In this document: positions 1-6,405 of the stretch, in pieces
Numbering within the stretch: position 1 is the stretch's first letter
How the letters are laid out: each line of letters starts with the position of its first letter
Program-made: the position numbers and the translations under genes
The notes under the pieces: model-generated
The model's database searches: none
What the model saw: the letters and a program-made list of their open reading frames with translations, nothing else
What the model was told of the DNA's origin: nothing
From: Sulfurimonadaceae bacterium
GTDB taxonomy: Bacteria; Campylobacterota; Campylobacteria; Campylobacterales; Sulfurimonadaceae
Direction of reading: 5' to 3'
DNA: 6,903 nucleotides
Assembly (NCBI GenBank): GCA_026193155.1
Contig: JAPHSI010000026.1
Location: 1-6,903, forward strand

Positions 1-705
1 GTAGCTTTGATTTTAGTTAAGTATTTATCAGAACCATCAACGGCACTTACTTATCTGCTGATACTAACTTTTTTTACGGTTGTGAGTTCATTCATTATTG
101 TTCGCGGGCAAAAAGATATTTTAAATAAAACAAGTCAGCAGAGTAATGATATTAATATTTTAAAAGATTGGAGACTGTGGGTAGGTCTTACTTTGATGCA
201 AGTTGGCTTTGGTCCTTTTTACAACTTTTTTACCATATATGAAACAGATGCTGGTGTAAGTTTGGATATGACCATATACCTATGGAGTTTTGGTGTATTA
301 GTTGAGGTTTTTATGCTTTTTTTTCAAGCTAAGTTTTTGAGAAAAAATCTGCTTTTAGTATTACAAATTACAACTTTTGCCACAGCTATCAGATGGTTTC
401 TGGTCTTTTTATTCCCGCAAAACTTGCTTGTACTTTTCTTTTCTCAATCAATACATGCACTTAGTTTTGCGCTTTTTCACTCGGCTGCCATATCTTACCT
501 TTTTGTACTATATAAGCATAAATCATTGGCACAACAGATGTTCTCAGGAATAACTTACGGATTTGGTGCATTTCTAGGAGCTTTATATAGCGGTTATATA
601 TATGAATATCTGCCAAAATATCTATTTTTAAGTGCAGCCCTTATAGCATTTTTAGCTAGTATGAGTTTATATTTTTGGGAGAGAGCTAAAGTTCAAGCTC
701 ATTAA
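1..705 (+). CDS. MFS transporter, C-terminal half (5' end outside window)
   Basis: Inner-membrane transporter of the major facilitator superfamily, most like the 3-phenylpropionate (HcaT)/MFS_1-like group; the substrate cannot be told from sequence. The frame is open from the first base, and the TTG at 7-9 lies within a continuing reading frame, so the gene starts upstream of the window. About 234 residues are visible, with seven hydrophobic segments (roughly 16-34, 59-78, 91-110, 116-138, 143-170, 180-203 and 206-224). This fits TM6-TM12 of a 12-TM protein of about 390-400 residues. The stretch WSFGVLVEVFMLFF near residues 95-108 and the QSIHALSFALFH segment near 149-160 resemble conserved positions of the HcaT group. 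A polar loop between the first two segments (residues about 35-57) matches the central cytoplasmic linker. The stop overlaps that of the convergent DUF309 gene by 3 bases. MFS membership is secure; the subgroup is a family-level inference. Confidence 0.85.
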   Translation, partial: VALILVKYLSEPSTALTYLLILTFFTVVSSFIIVRGQKDILNKTSQQSNDINILKDWRLWVGLTLMQVGFGPFYNFFTIYETDAGVSLDMTIYLWSFGVLVEVFMLFFQAKFLRKNLLLVLQITTFATAIRWFLVFLFPQNLLVLFFSQSIHALSFALFHSAAISYLFVLYKHKSLAQQMFSGITYGFGAFLGALYSGYIYEYLPKYLFLSAALIAFLASMSLYFWERAKVQAH

Positions 706-1016
706 AATTCTCTTTTTATTATTTCGATTTGTAAAGATATTTTATAGTAGATATTTTGCTTGTTTGAGTCTAGTTTAAAAAGCAATTGTCTGTATTTTAG
801 ATAGTTTCTCCAAGGTGTTTTGCTTTGTTTTATTCTACCAAGTCTAATAAGCTCAAACGATACTGCGGCATTTATAAAACCTTTTAGAATCTTTATCTCA
901 TTTGAATCATCAAATCTGTTTGGGTACCAAATTTTTTCCAAAACTTCATGGGCATTATAATAATCTTTTTGTCGTAGCGAGTTTAAAAACTCCTCAGAAT
1001 CTTTAGTCGTTATCAT
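702..1016 (-). CDS. DUF309 family protein
   Basis: Small soluble protein of 104 residues, the whole of a typical DUF309 domain. The family signature is visible: NAHEVLEKIW at 21-30 (H23, E24, E27, W30), followed by a helix with KGFINAAVSFELIRLGR at 45-61, matching the family pattern of an aHEvlExxW helix and a second conserved helix. It should fold as a small all-helical domain. No biochemical function is established for the family, and I assign none. The ATG lies inside the end of the upstream rhodanese-like gene (14-bp overlap, different frame) and has no clear Shine-Dalgarno sequence, so translational coupling to that gene is likely. The 3' end runs into the convergent transporter gene; the two TAA stops share bases and no clear terminator separates them. 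Confidence 0.85.
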   Translation of the reverse strand: MITTKDSEEFLNSLRQKDYYNAHEVLEKIWYPNRFDDSNEIKILKGFINAAVSFELIRLGRIKQSKTPWRNYLKYRQLLFKLDSNKQNIYYKISLQIEIIKREF

Positions 1017-1320
1017 CTATCAACATCATGTTTTTTCTCCAATATCCTCTACCGCCTTTGAGCGAGATGCAGTGGTAATTTGGAAATTTTTCTCTATATT
1101 CGTTTAATCTATCGAGTGTAGCCTTCCCGCTATCGCAGTAAAATACAAATACACTTCCCTCAGGATATTTATTTAATTCATATGGATTATAAACGACAGA
1201 ATCTGTTTTATCTATTTCAGAGAGTATCGTATCTACTAGAACTACTTCAATTCCCTCTTTTTCAAGCTTTTTTTTATTTTCTAAAAATTCTTTTTGAGTC
1301 CATTCATCAGGATAGCTCAT
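1003..1320 (-). CDS. Single-domain rhodanese-like protein
   Basis: A 105-residue cytoplasmic protein (no signal peptide or membrane segment) whose C-terminal half has the rhodanese active-site layout: strand VFVFYC, the loop C-D-S-G-K-A-T with candidate catalytic Cys62, a helix, then SLKGGRGYW at about 86-94, equivalent to the family's 'GG...W' ending. Active rhodaneses carry a persulfide on this cysteine and move sulfane sulfur. The N-terminal half is divergent: the usual D-x-R and 'GHIPGA' elements are replaced by VVLVDTI and YNPYELNKYPEGS, so the acceptor and even enzymatic activity are uncertain. I chose ATG 1320 over a TTG six bases upstream because an AAAAGG motif sits 7 nt before the ATG but only 1 nt before the TTG. 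First gene of a two-gene unit with the overlapping DUF309 gene. Confidence 0.8.
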   Translation of the reverse strand: MSYPDEWTQKEFLENKKKLEKEGIEVVLVDTILSEIDKTDSVVYNPYELNKYPEGSVFVFYCDSGKATLDRLNEYREKFPNYHCISLKGGRGYWRKNMMLIDDND

Positions 1321-1327
1321 AATCAAG

Positions 1328-1333
1328 CCTTTT
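1328..1333 (-). promoter_or_regulatory. Ribosome binding site of the rhodanese-like gene (decides the start)
   Basis: AAAAGG read on the minus strand, 7 nt from ATG 1320. It sets the start at that ATG; the TTG at 1326 would leave a spacer of 1 nt. Confidence 0.6.
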
Positions 1334-1337
1334 ATTT

Positions 1338-1343
1338 TATAAT
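1338..1343 (+). promoter_or_regulatory. Candidate -10 box for the helicase gene
   Basis: A perfect TATAAT, preceded by a T-rich run (TTTTATTT), as is common for sigma-70 promoters in Campylobacterota, where the -35 element is weak. Expected transcription start is near 1350, giving a leader of about 12 nt. A second candidate, TAGAAT at 1351-1356, would put the start at about the A of the ATG. The only Shine-Dalgarno-like motif, AGGA at 1347-1350, is 12 nt from the ATG, farther than usual. Confidence 0.45.
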
Positions 1344-1354
1344 CTTAGGATAGA

Positions 1355-1360
1355 ATTATA
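1355..1360 (-). promoter_or_regulatory. Candidate -10 box for the rhodanese-DUF309 unit
   Basis: TATAAT on the minus strand, inside AGTATAATTCT. The expected start is near 1348, giving a leader of about 28 nt that contains the AAAAGG site. Its -35 region would lie within the first codons of the divergent helicase gene. No good TTGACA match is seen. Confidence 0.45.
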
Positions 1361-1362
1361 CT

Positions 1363-4155
1363 ATGTCTAAGAAGAATAAGAAAAATACAAAAATTAACCA
1401 AAAAATTAAAAAATATTTTGATGATGACCCTTTTGATGTCGGAATTGAAAGAGTAGAGAGTGAAACTTTAAGTGAGTTGTTTCATTATCTTGGCATCTAT
1501 GAGGTGGCACATTCTAAAGATTTACTTGTAAAAACAGCTAGAATGGTTTGGAGTGAAGCTGACACGACAATTAGAAAATTAGTTTTAGAATTTTTTGCAA
1601 ATAATGCAAAAATATATGTCTCAGATAAACCAAAAGAACCTGAAGAATCAAGTCTGCAAAAGATAGATGAACTTCTACAGGAATATACGGTCACAAATGA
1701 TGAAGTAACTCAAATATACGGTGAATTTGCATCTCAAAAAACAAAAAAAATAACAGCCGATAAAATATACTCAAAATTGCAATATATACGTTATGAGCAA
1801 AAAATGATGGAGATTCAAAAAGAAGTAGACGGGATTTTTGATATTGATGATTCATTGGAGTTTAATGCAGACATTCATTATGTGTTATTCGGACAGAGTT
1901 TTTATAAGATTCATACATTAAATACTAAAAAGTACAGTTATTCATACCTACAAGAGAGTGACAAAGATAAACTCATAGAGGAAATAAAGGTAGATAAAGA
2001 GATAGCAAAACAAAATTATCAGAAAAAAGTAGATGATTTTATAAGCTCTATCCCAAGTCCTCATACACTTTTGAGTGATAAAGAGATAGTCGCATCTCTA
2101 CGTTCATCACCTCCTAAATCTAAACAGGAATATCCATTAATTAAAGAGGATACTTTAAAGGAATTTATTTCAAAACATTTAAGTTTAATCTCTTTGGATA
2201 TTCATAATGAAGAGTTAATGCTTGAAGTTGAAGAGTATATAACTCTACCCTATGCAAAAGAGCGTTTTAAATATAAACTTGACTTACATATAGAAATAAA
2301 TTCTTTTTTAGAATCTGTTTGGATGGATGAAGACTTAGAGTTTGATGAGGTTTTACATGAGGCAAAAACTGAGCATGAAAAACATTTTTTAAATGAGCTT
2401 GAAGCATTAGTAGGTGAGTGTAAAAAAATAGCCAGTACATTAAAGTTAAGTGAGGAAGAGTTATATAACAAAGTCTATGAACATCTCTTAGATTTACTAC
2501 CTACATCTTTAATTATAATGCCTAAAATAGCTAGAAAAGTTCAAAAGCGTTTTATTTACTCGATTCAAGGCGAGATAATAAAAGCGCAAAAACATGCTCT
2601 TTTAGCTCAAACAATACGTGATTTTAAAAATCTTTTTCCATTAGCACGTTCGATTAAAAGAAAACTAATCTTACATATCGGTCCTACAAACAGCGGTAAG
2701 ACATATCAGGCGATGCAGAGTTTAAAACAAGCAGATACCGGATATTATCTAGCACCGCTTAGACTTTTAGCATTAGAGGGTTATGAGGGTCTAAAAGAAG
2801 ATGGCGTAGATGTGTCTTTAATAACAGGTGAAGAGCAGATAATAGATGAAGAAGCTACACATATAAGCTCGACCATTGAGATGTTAAATTTTGAAGTAGA
2901 TGTAGATGTGTGTGTGATTGATGAAGTTCAGATGATTGGTGATAGTGAGCGTGGTTGGGCTTGGGCAAATGCTATTATAGGTGCACCGGCATCTGAGATA
3001 ATTATGACCGGTTCACCAAATTCTAAAGAAGCTATTGTAGCCCTTGCAAAATATCTCGGGGAAGAGTTAGAGATTATTGAGTTTGAACGTAAAAATCCTC
3101 TCAAACTTTTAAATGCTCCGACTGATGTTAAAGATGTAGAAAAAGGGAGTGCGATTATTGCTTTTTCAAGAAAAGACGTGCTTCGTTTAAAACAAAATTT
3201 TTCTAAATATTTTGATATAAGTGTTGTTTACGGAAATCTCTCTCCTGAAGTAAGACGTGAAGAAGCAAGACGTTTTCGTGAAGGTGAAACAAATTTACTT
3301 ATAGCTACAGATGCTATAGCCATGGGACTGAATTTACCTATAAAAACACTTCTGTTCTCAAAAGCGATAAAGTTTGACGGAAATAACGACAGAGAACTCA
3401 CAGCAAGTGAGATTCATCAAATATCAGGTCGAGCAGGAAGATATGGTTTAAACGAAGAGGGTTATGTAGGGGCTTTATATAGTGATGTTTTAAATGTTAT
3501 TCATAAAAACTTTTACAAAGAAGCAAAAAAAATAGAGATACCTTTTAGAGTTATGGCAAACTTAGGACATATAGAACTTGTTGCAAATATACTCGAAGAA
3601 AAGTCCTTATTTGAGGTGTTAAAGTTTTTTGTAAAAAATATGGAATTTAACGGACCGTTTGTAGCATCTAACTTAGAAGATATGCTCGAAGCATCAAAGA
3701 TTACAGATGAGTATGATTTGAATATAGCGACAAAGTATCATCTCTCATGTGCCCCTATTACTTTAAAATCGCCATATATAGTATCTGTTTTTGAAAGTTA
3801 TATAAGAAAAATAGAGCAAAAGCACTCCATTGATTATATACCTCCAGAACTTATAGGAAAATATGCCAATACTACGCAGGACTTACTTTTAGCTGAAGAT
3901 ATGGTTAAGGAGATTTCACTTTATTTATGGCTCTCGTATAGATTTCCTGATTATTTTTTAGATCATGAAAAAGCTAGAAGATACAGAGCTACGATAAATA
4001 AGTATATTGAAAACTCTTTACATCAAAGTGGATTTGTACAATCTTGTAAAATGTGTGGAGCGGTTTTACCGCCAAATACAAAATACAATATTTGTAACTC
4101 TTGTTATAAAAAGAATTTTGGGATTAAAAACAGAAGACGTAACAGAAGGTCTTAA
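1363..4155 (+). CDS. SUV3-like superfamily 2 RNA helicase with C-terminal zinc-ribbon motif
   Basis: ATP-dependent helicase of 930 residues whose core closely resembles mitochondrial SUV3, which unwinds RNA for degradation; an RNA role here is inferred from that family. Motifs in order: Walker A GPTNSGKT 440-447, PLRLLALEGYE and TGEEQ (Ia/Ib region), DEVQ 520-523 followed by the SUV3-like ERGWAWANA, motif III region TGSPN, AFSR 600-603 (IV), ATDAIAMGLNLP 648-659 (V) and QISGRAGR 686-693 (VI). Residues about 715-840 match the position of the SUV3 C-terminal helical region. The tail has C895/C898 and C911/C914, a CxxC-12-CxxC zinc-ribbon-like pair, then the basic end NRRRNRRS. The first 430 residues are charged, mostly helical-looking, lysine-rich at the start, and match no domain I recognise. 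The start is firm: an in-frame TAG lies at 1351-1353. Monocistronic by context, between a divergent and a convergent gene. No motif is broken. Confidence 0.9.
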   Translation: MSKKNKKNTKINQKIKKYFDDDPFDVGIERVESETLSELFHYLGIYEVAHSKDLLVKTARMVWSEADTTIRKLVLEFFANNAKIYVSDKPKEPEESSLQKIDELLQEYTVTNDEVTQIYGEFASQKTKKITADKIYSKLQYIRYEQKMMEIQKEVDGIFDIDDSLEFNADIHYVLFGQSFYKIHTLNTKKYSYSYLQESDKDKLIEEIKVDKEIAKQNYQKKVDDFISSIPSPHTLLSDKEIVASLRSSPPKSKQEYPLIKEDTLKEFISKHLSLISLDIHNEELMLEVEEYITLPYAKERFKYKLDLHIEINSFLESVWMDEDLEFDEVLHEAKTEHEKHFLNELEALVGECKKIASTLKLSEEELYNKVYEHLLDLLPTSLIIMPKIARKVQKRFIYSIQGEIIKAQKHALLAQTIRDFKNLFPLARSIKRKLILHIGPTNSGKTYQAMQSLKQADTGYYLAPLRLLALEGYEGLKEDGVDVSLITGEEQIIDEEATHISSTIEMLNFEVDVDVCVIDEVQMIGDSERGWAWANAIIGAPASEIIMTGSPNSKEAIVALAKYLGEELEIIEFERKNPLKLLNAPTDVKDVEKGSAIIAFSRKDVLRLKQNFSKYFDISVVYGNLSPEVRREEARRFREGETNLLIATDAIAMGLNLPIKTLLFSKAIKFDGNNDRELTASEIHQISGRAGRYGLNEEGYVGALYSDVLNVIHKNFYKEAKKIEIPFRVMANLGHIELVANILEEKSLFEVLKFFVKNMEFNGPFVASNLEDMLEASKITDEYDLNIATKYHLSCAPITLKSPYIVSVFESYIRKIEQKHSIDYIPPELIGKYANTTQDLLLAEDMVKEISLYLWLSYRFPDYFLDHEKARRYRATINKYIENSLHQSGFVQSCKMCGAVLPPNTKYNICNSCYKKNFGIKNRRRNRRS

Positions 4156-4167
4156 AAACCTCTGTTA
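4140..4167 (+). terminator. Candidate terminator hairpin at convergent gene ends
   Basis: Arms TAACAGAAGGT (4140-4150) and ACCTCTGTTA (4158-4167) pair with one bulged A around a 7-nt loop, CTTAAAA. The loop and the 3' arm hold the helicase stop codon and the last bases of the chemoreceptor gene. On the plus strand the stem is followed by ACTTTTAAATT, a weak U tract, so it best fits termination of the helicase transcript. The minus-strand side has no T run. Confidence 0.45.
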
Positions 4168-5754
4168 ACTTTTAAATTGGTTGATAGTAGCGTCAAGTTC
4201 TGTAGCTATCTCAACCAAGATTTTCAGTTGATTTTCAATATCTGCCGTACTTGTATTATTTGAACTTGAGAGTGCTTCAACATCATTTATGTCTATTATA
4301 ATCTCTCTTACATTATTTGACATTTTCTTAGAGTTTTCCGCAGACTGACAAGCAATTTTATTTGATTCTGCAATGGCATCTGAAGTAGTATCTATTTTTT
4401 CTTCTACATCATGTGAAATCTCAGATAAGTTTTCTATTTTAGAAGCATTAGTCTGCATCTTATCACTTACGTCATTGATAGACTGAACGATTGTACTTAC
4501 ATTCATGTCTATCTCACTAAGACTTTTCGTTGTACGCTCAGCCAGTTTTCTAACTTCATCTGCAACAACCGCAAAACCACGACCGTGTTCACCTGCACGA
4601 GCAGCTTCAATAGCAGCATTTAGTGCAAGTAGATTTGTTTGTTCTGCAATGTCTTTTATAACATTTAGAACTTCTTTTACGCTGTCTGCATCGCTTCTTA
4701 AGCCTACGAGTTCTTGAGATAACTCATTTTCAGATTCAACAAAAGTATCAACCTCGTTTGATAGCGAACTTAGTGAATCTTTTGCAGTATTTAGTTGAAC
4801 CTGAGTTTGTGCAACATTTTCCTGAGTTTCCTCAACAGCTAGAATATTTTCATGAAGAAGGTCTTCTATAGATTTCGTTTTTAAGATAGCTTTTTCTATT
4901 ATCTCACTTTCTTTTTCTGTAGTAGCTTTGATGACACGGCTTGAATCTTCTATTTTTAAAGATATTTGATAGTTCTTCTCACCTAGAGTTTTTACTTCAT
5001 TTACGGTAGTTTGAATCATCTCTATGAAATTATTCATCTCATTTGCAGTTTTACCAAACTCATCTGCATTTTTATGGTGAACTCTTTGTGTTAAATCTTT
5101 TTCACCGCTTACTAAATCGGCAACTCTTTGTGTTAAGTTTTTAAGTGGTATAAATATCTCTTTAGCAAAGAATACAGAAGCTCCAACAGCAAATATTAAG
5201 CCTACAATTATCATAGTTATAATCAATGTAATATTTGTTGAACTAATTTCATTGTCATTATCATCAAGAGATATTACTAAGTCCATTGCTCCAAGGACAT
5301 AACCGACTTTTGCATTATAGTGACAAGTTAAACATCTCTCTTCTGCTACCATCGGTTTTATCATTCTTATTGTATGGTGGCCATTTTCCTCTTTCTCTAT
5401 CAATTTGGAATTTTTATTTTCTAATACTTCTTTGATTAGGGCATCTTTTGTGTAAGGTTCTTCAGGTGCGTATACTTCATGAACAGCTTTAGACTTATAG
5501 ATCTCAAGTTTTTCTATACCTTCAATATCTTGAGAGGATTTCAATGCTTGTTTTACAACTCCTGGGTCACCTATCATCATACTTGTAGTCATTGTTTGAA
5601 AAATAGATTTACTTAACATAGATAATGATTTTTGAGATGTTTTGTTTGATATGTCTTGAAGTGTATTTGACAGATAAGAGCTTATACCAAAAAGACCTAA
5701 TATACTTATAAGTGATAATGAAAAAATAACTTTAGATTTAATAGTTTTAAGCAT
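4165..5754 (-). CDS. Methyl-accepting chemotaxis protein with periplasmic CxxCH (haem c-type) sensor domain
   Basis: Inner-membrane chemoreceptor of 529 residues that passes a periplasmic signal to the CheA/CheW complex. Order: TM1 about 9-29; periplasmic domain about 30-173 with the haem-attachment motif C141-L-T-C144-H145; TM2 about 174-197; HAMP about 198-250; coiled-coil signalling domain to the end, with the highly conserved hairpin tip from about 366 to 408 (EQTNLLALNAAIEAARAGEH, then FAVVADEVRKLAERT). The segment around the motif (PMVAEERCLTCH, then GYVLGAMDLVISL) resembles haem-bearing PAS/Cache-like sensor domains of bacterial chemoreceptors, which suggests redox, oxygen/NO or small-ligand sensing; the ligand is not deducible. 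There is no C-terminal CheR-tethering pentapeptide; the protein ends NQFKS. AAGGA at 5763-5767 lies 8 nt before the ATG, supporting this start. It stands 99 bp downstream of cobC on the same strand, with its own likely promoter. Confidence 0.93.
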   Translation of the reverse strand: MLKTIKSKVIFSLSLISILGLFGISSYLSNTLQDISNKTSQKSLSMLSKSIFQTMTTSMMIGDPGVVKQALKSSQDIEGIEKLEIYKSKAVHEVYAPEEPYTKDALIKEVLENKNSKLIEKEENGHHTIRMIKPMVAEERCLTCHYNAKVGYVLGAMDLVISLDDNDNEISSTNITLIITMIIVGLIFAVGASVFFAKEIFIPLKNLTQRVADLVSGEKDLTQRVHHKNADEFGKTANEMNNFIEMIQTTVNEVKTLGEKNYQISLKIEDSSRVIKATTEKESEIIEKAILKTKSIEDLLHENILAVEETQENVAQTQVQLNTAKDSLSSLSNEVDTFVESENELSQELVGLRSDADSVKEVLNVIKDIAEQTNLLALNAAIEAARAGEHGRGFAVVADEVRKLAERTTKSLSEIDMNVSTIVQSINDVSDKMQTNASKIENLSEISHDVEEKIDTTSDAIAESNKIACQSAENSKKMSNNVREIIIDINDVEALSSSNNTSTADIENQLKILVEIATELDATINQFKS

Positions 5755-5789
5755 GCGTTTAATCCTTTTTTTAACTATGAATAGTACGA

Positions 5790-5819
5790 ATAAGACTCAT
5801 TATAAGACTTGTTGTCTTT
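5790..5819. repeat. Direct and inverted GTCTTAT repeats over the chemoreceptor -10 box
   Basis: Plus-strand ATAAGAC occurs at 5790-5796 and again at 5802-5808, 12 bp apart. The second copy also pairs with GTCTT at 5814-5818 to give a 5-bp stem with a 5-nt loop. The candidate -10 box overlaps the second copy and the spacer. It could be an operator or chance in AT-rich DNA. Confidence 0.3.
5799..5804 (-). promoter_or_regulatory. Candidate -10 box for the chemoreceptor gene
   Basis: TATAAT on the minus strand, with a predicted start near 5792 and a leader of about 38 nt containing AAGGA at 5763-5767. No convincing -35 and no clear sigma-28 (FliA) -10 (CGAT-type) is seen, so housekeeping sigma is favoured over flagellar sigma. 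Confidence 0.45.
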
Positions 5820-5836
5820 GAATCATATTAAATTAT

Positions 5837-5852
5837 GTTACCACAGTGTAAC
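5837..5852. repeat. Short inverted repeat GTTAC-N6-GTAAC downstream of cobC
   Basis: Two perfect 5-bp arms (5837-5841 and 5848-5852) around CACAGT, immediately after the cobC stop. The spacing is like a CRP/FNR-family half-site pair, though the bases do not match their consensus, and it lies about 52 bp upstream of the predicted chemoreceptor start. It could also be a weak hairpin ending the cob transcript, but no T run follows it. The 99-bp gap holds only this, the repeats, the -10 box and the ribosome site. Confidence 0.3.
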
Positions 5853-5853
5853 T

Positions 5854-6405
5854 TTATTGCTTTTGTGATTCAAAAAAGACTATTTTGTAATCAGCATAGT
5901 CTATTTTTTCACAAAAAGTATCTTCTAATGTTATATTTTTAAAGATGCTAAAAAAAGTTTTTATAACCCCACTGTGGGTAATGATAAGAATGTTTTTAAA
6001 TTCTAAACTCGGCAGATATTTGAAGAAAAACTTTTCTACTCTTTTTTTAAAAAGATTTATATCCTCGCCCCCTAGCTCATCTATCCACTGCTCAAAACTC
6101 TCATATGTGATATTTTGAGTTTTACAAATATAATTATAGCTTTTTCCTTCGTTAATACCCCAGGATTTTTCTCTTAATTTATCTGTAAAAGTGATATTAT
6201 CTAAGTTCTCAAAGTATTTTATACTCTCTTTTGCACGCTTTAAATCTGAACAAAACACAGCATCGTAGTTTTCATCTTTTAATTTTTCTGAGAGCTTTTT
6301 TGCCTGAATGTAGCCGTTTTTTGAAAGACCAATATCTATATGACCATTGTAGCAGCCGATATATTTTTCCTCAACTTCACAGTGGCGAACAAGTGTTAAT
6401 CTCAT
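5854..6405 (-). CDS. cobC: Histidine phosphatase, probable alpha-ribazole phosphatase CobC
   Basis: Cytoplasmic branch-1 histidine phosphatase of 183 residues, close to the usual CobC length of about 200. It is expected to remove the 5' phosphate from alpha-ribazole-5'-phosphate or from adenosylcobalamin-5'-phosphate in nucleotide-loop assembly. Visible catalytic set: R7-H8 (phosphohistidine) in LVRHCE, R57 in SDLKRAKES, the acid E79 in LREKSWGINEG, and H144 in ITHSG. The YNGHIDIGLSKNGYIQA segment at 19-35 fits CobC/phosphoglycerate-mutase-like enzymes. The usual RHG triad reads RHC here (Cys9 for Gly). Specificity for alpha-ribazole comes from context: its ATG overlaps the cobS stop as ATGA, which implies translational coupling. 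On domain evidence alone it could be another small-molecule phosphatase. Confidence 0.85.
   Translation of the reverse strand: MRLTLVRHCEVEEKYIGCYNGHIDIGLSKNGYIQAKKLSEKLKDENYDAVFCSDLKRAKESIKYFENLDNITFTDKLREKSWGINEGKSYNYICKTQNITYESFEQWIDELGGEDINLFKKRVEKFFFKYLPSLEFKNILIITHSGVIKTFFSIFKNITLEDTFCEKIDYADYKIVFFESQKQ

Noticed and set aside
7..9. TTG as the start of the transporter
   Set aside because: The frame is open upstream to the window edge and the protein would lack the N-terminal half of the MFS fold.
683..700. GAGCT...AGCTC hairpin as a terminator for the transporter
   Set aside because: Only 5 bp with an 8-nt loop, and the T run begins about 14 bases later; too weak to call.
1324..1326. 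TTG as the start of the rhodanese-like gene
   Set aside because: Only 1 nt from the AAAAGG site, whereas ATG 1320 has a normal spacing of 7 nt.
1497..1694. Minus-strand open frame opposite the helicase gene
   Set aside because: Serine/cysteine-rich composition typical of an antisense shadow, no ribosome site, fully inside a confident gene.
2250..2471. Second minus-strand open frame opposite the helicase
   Set aside because: Low-complexity, serine-rich antisense translation of a charged helical region; no family resemblance.
4505..4717. Plus-strand open frame opposite the chemoreceptor signalling tip
   Set aside because: The highly conserved chemoreceptor hairpin commonly leaves an open antisense frame; no start context.
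5829..5860. Sigma-28 promoter for the chemoreceptor from TAAAGTTA on the minus strand
   Set aside because: The -35-like half is present but no matching GCCGATAA or CGAT-type -10 follows at the right spacing.
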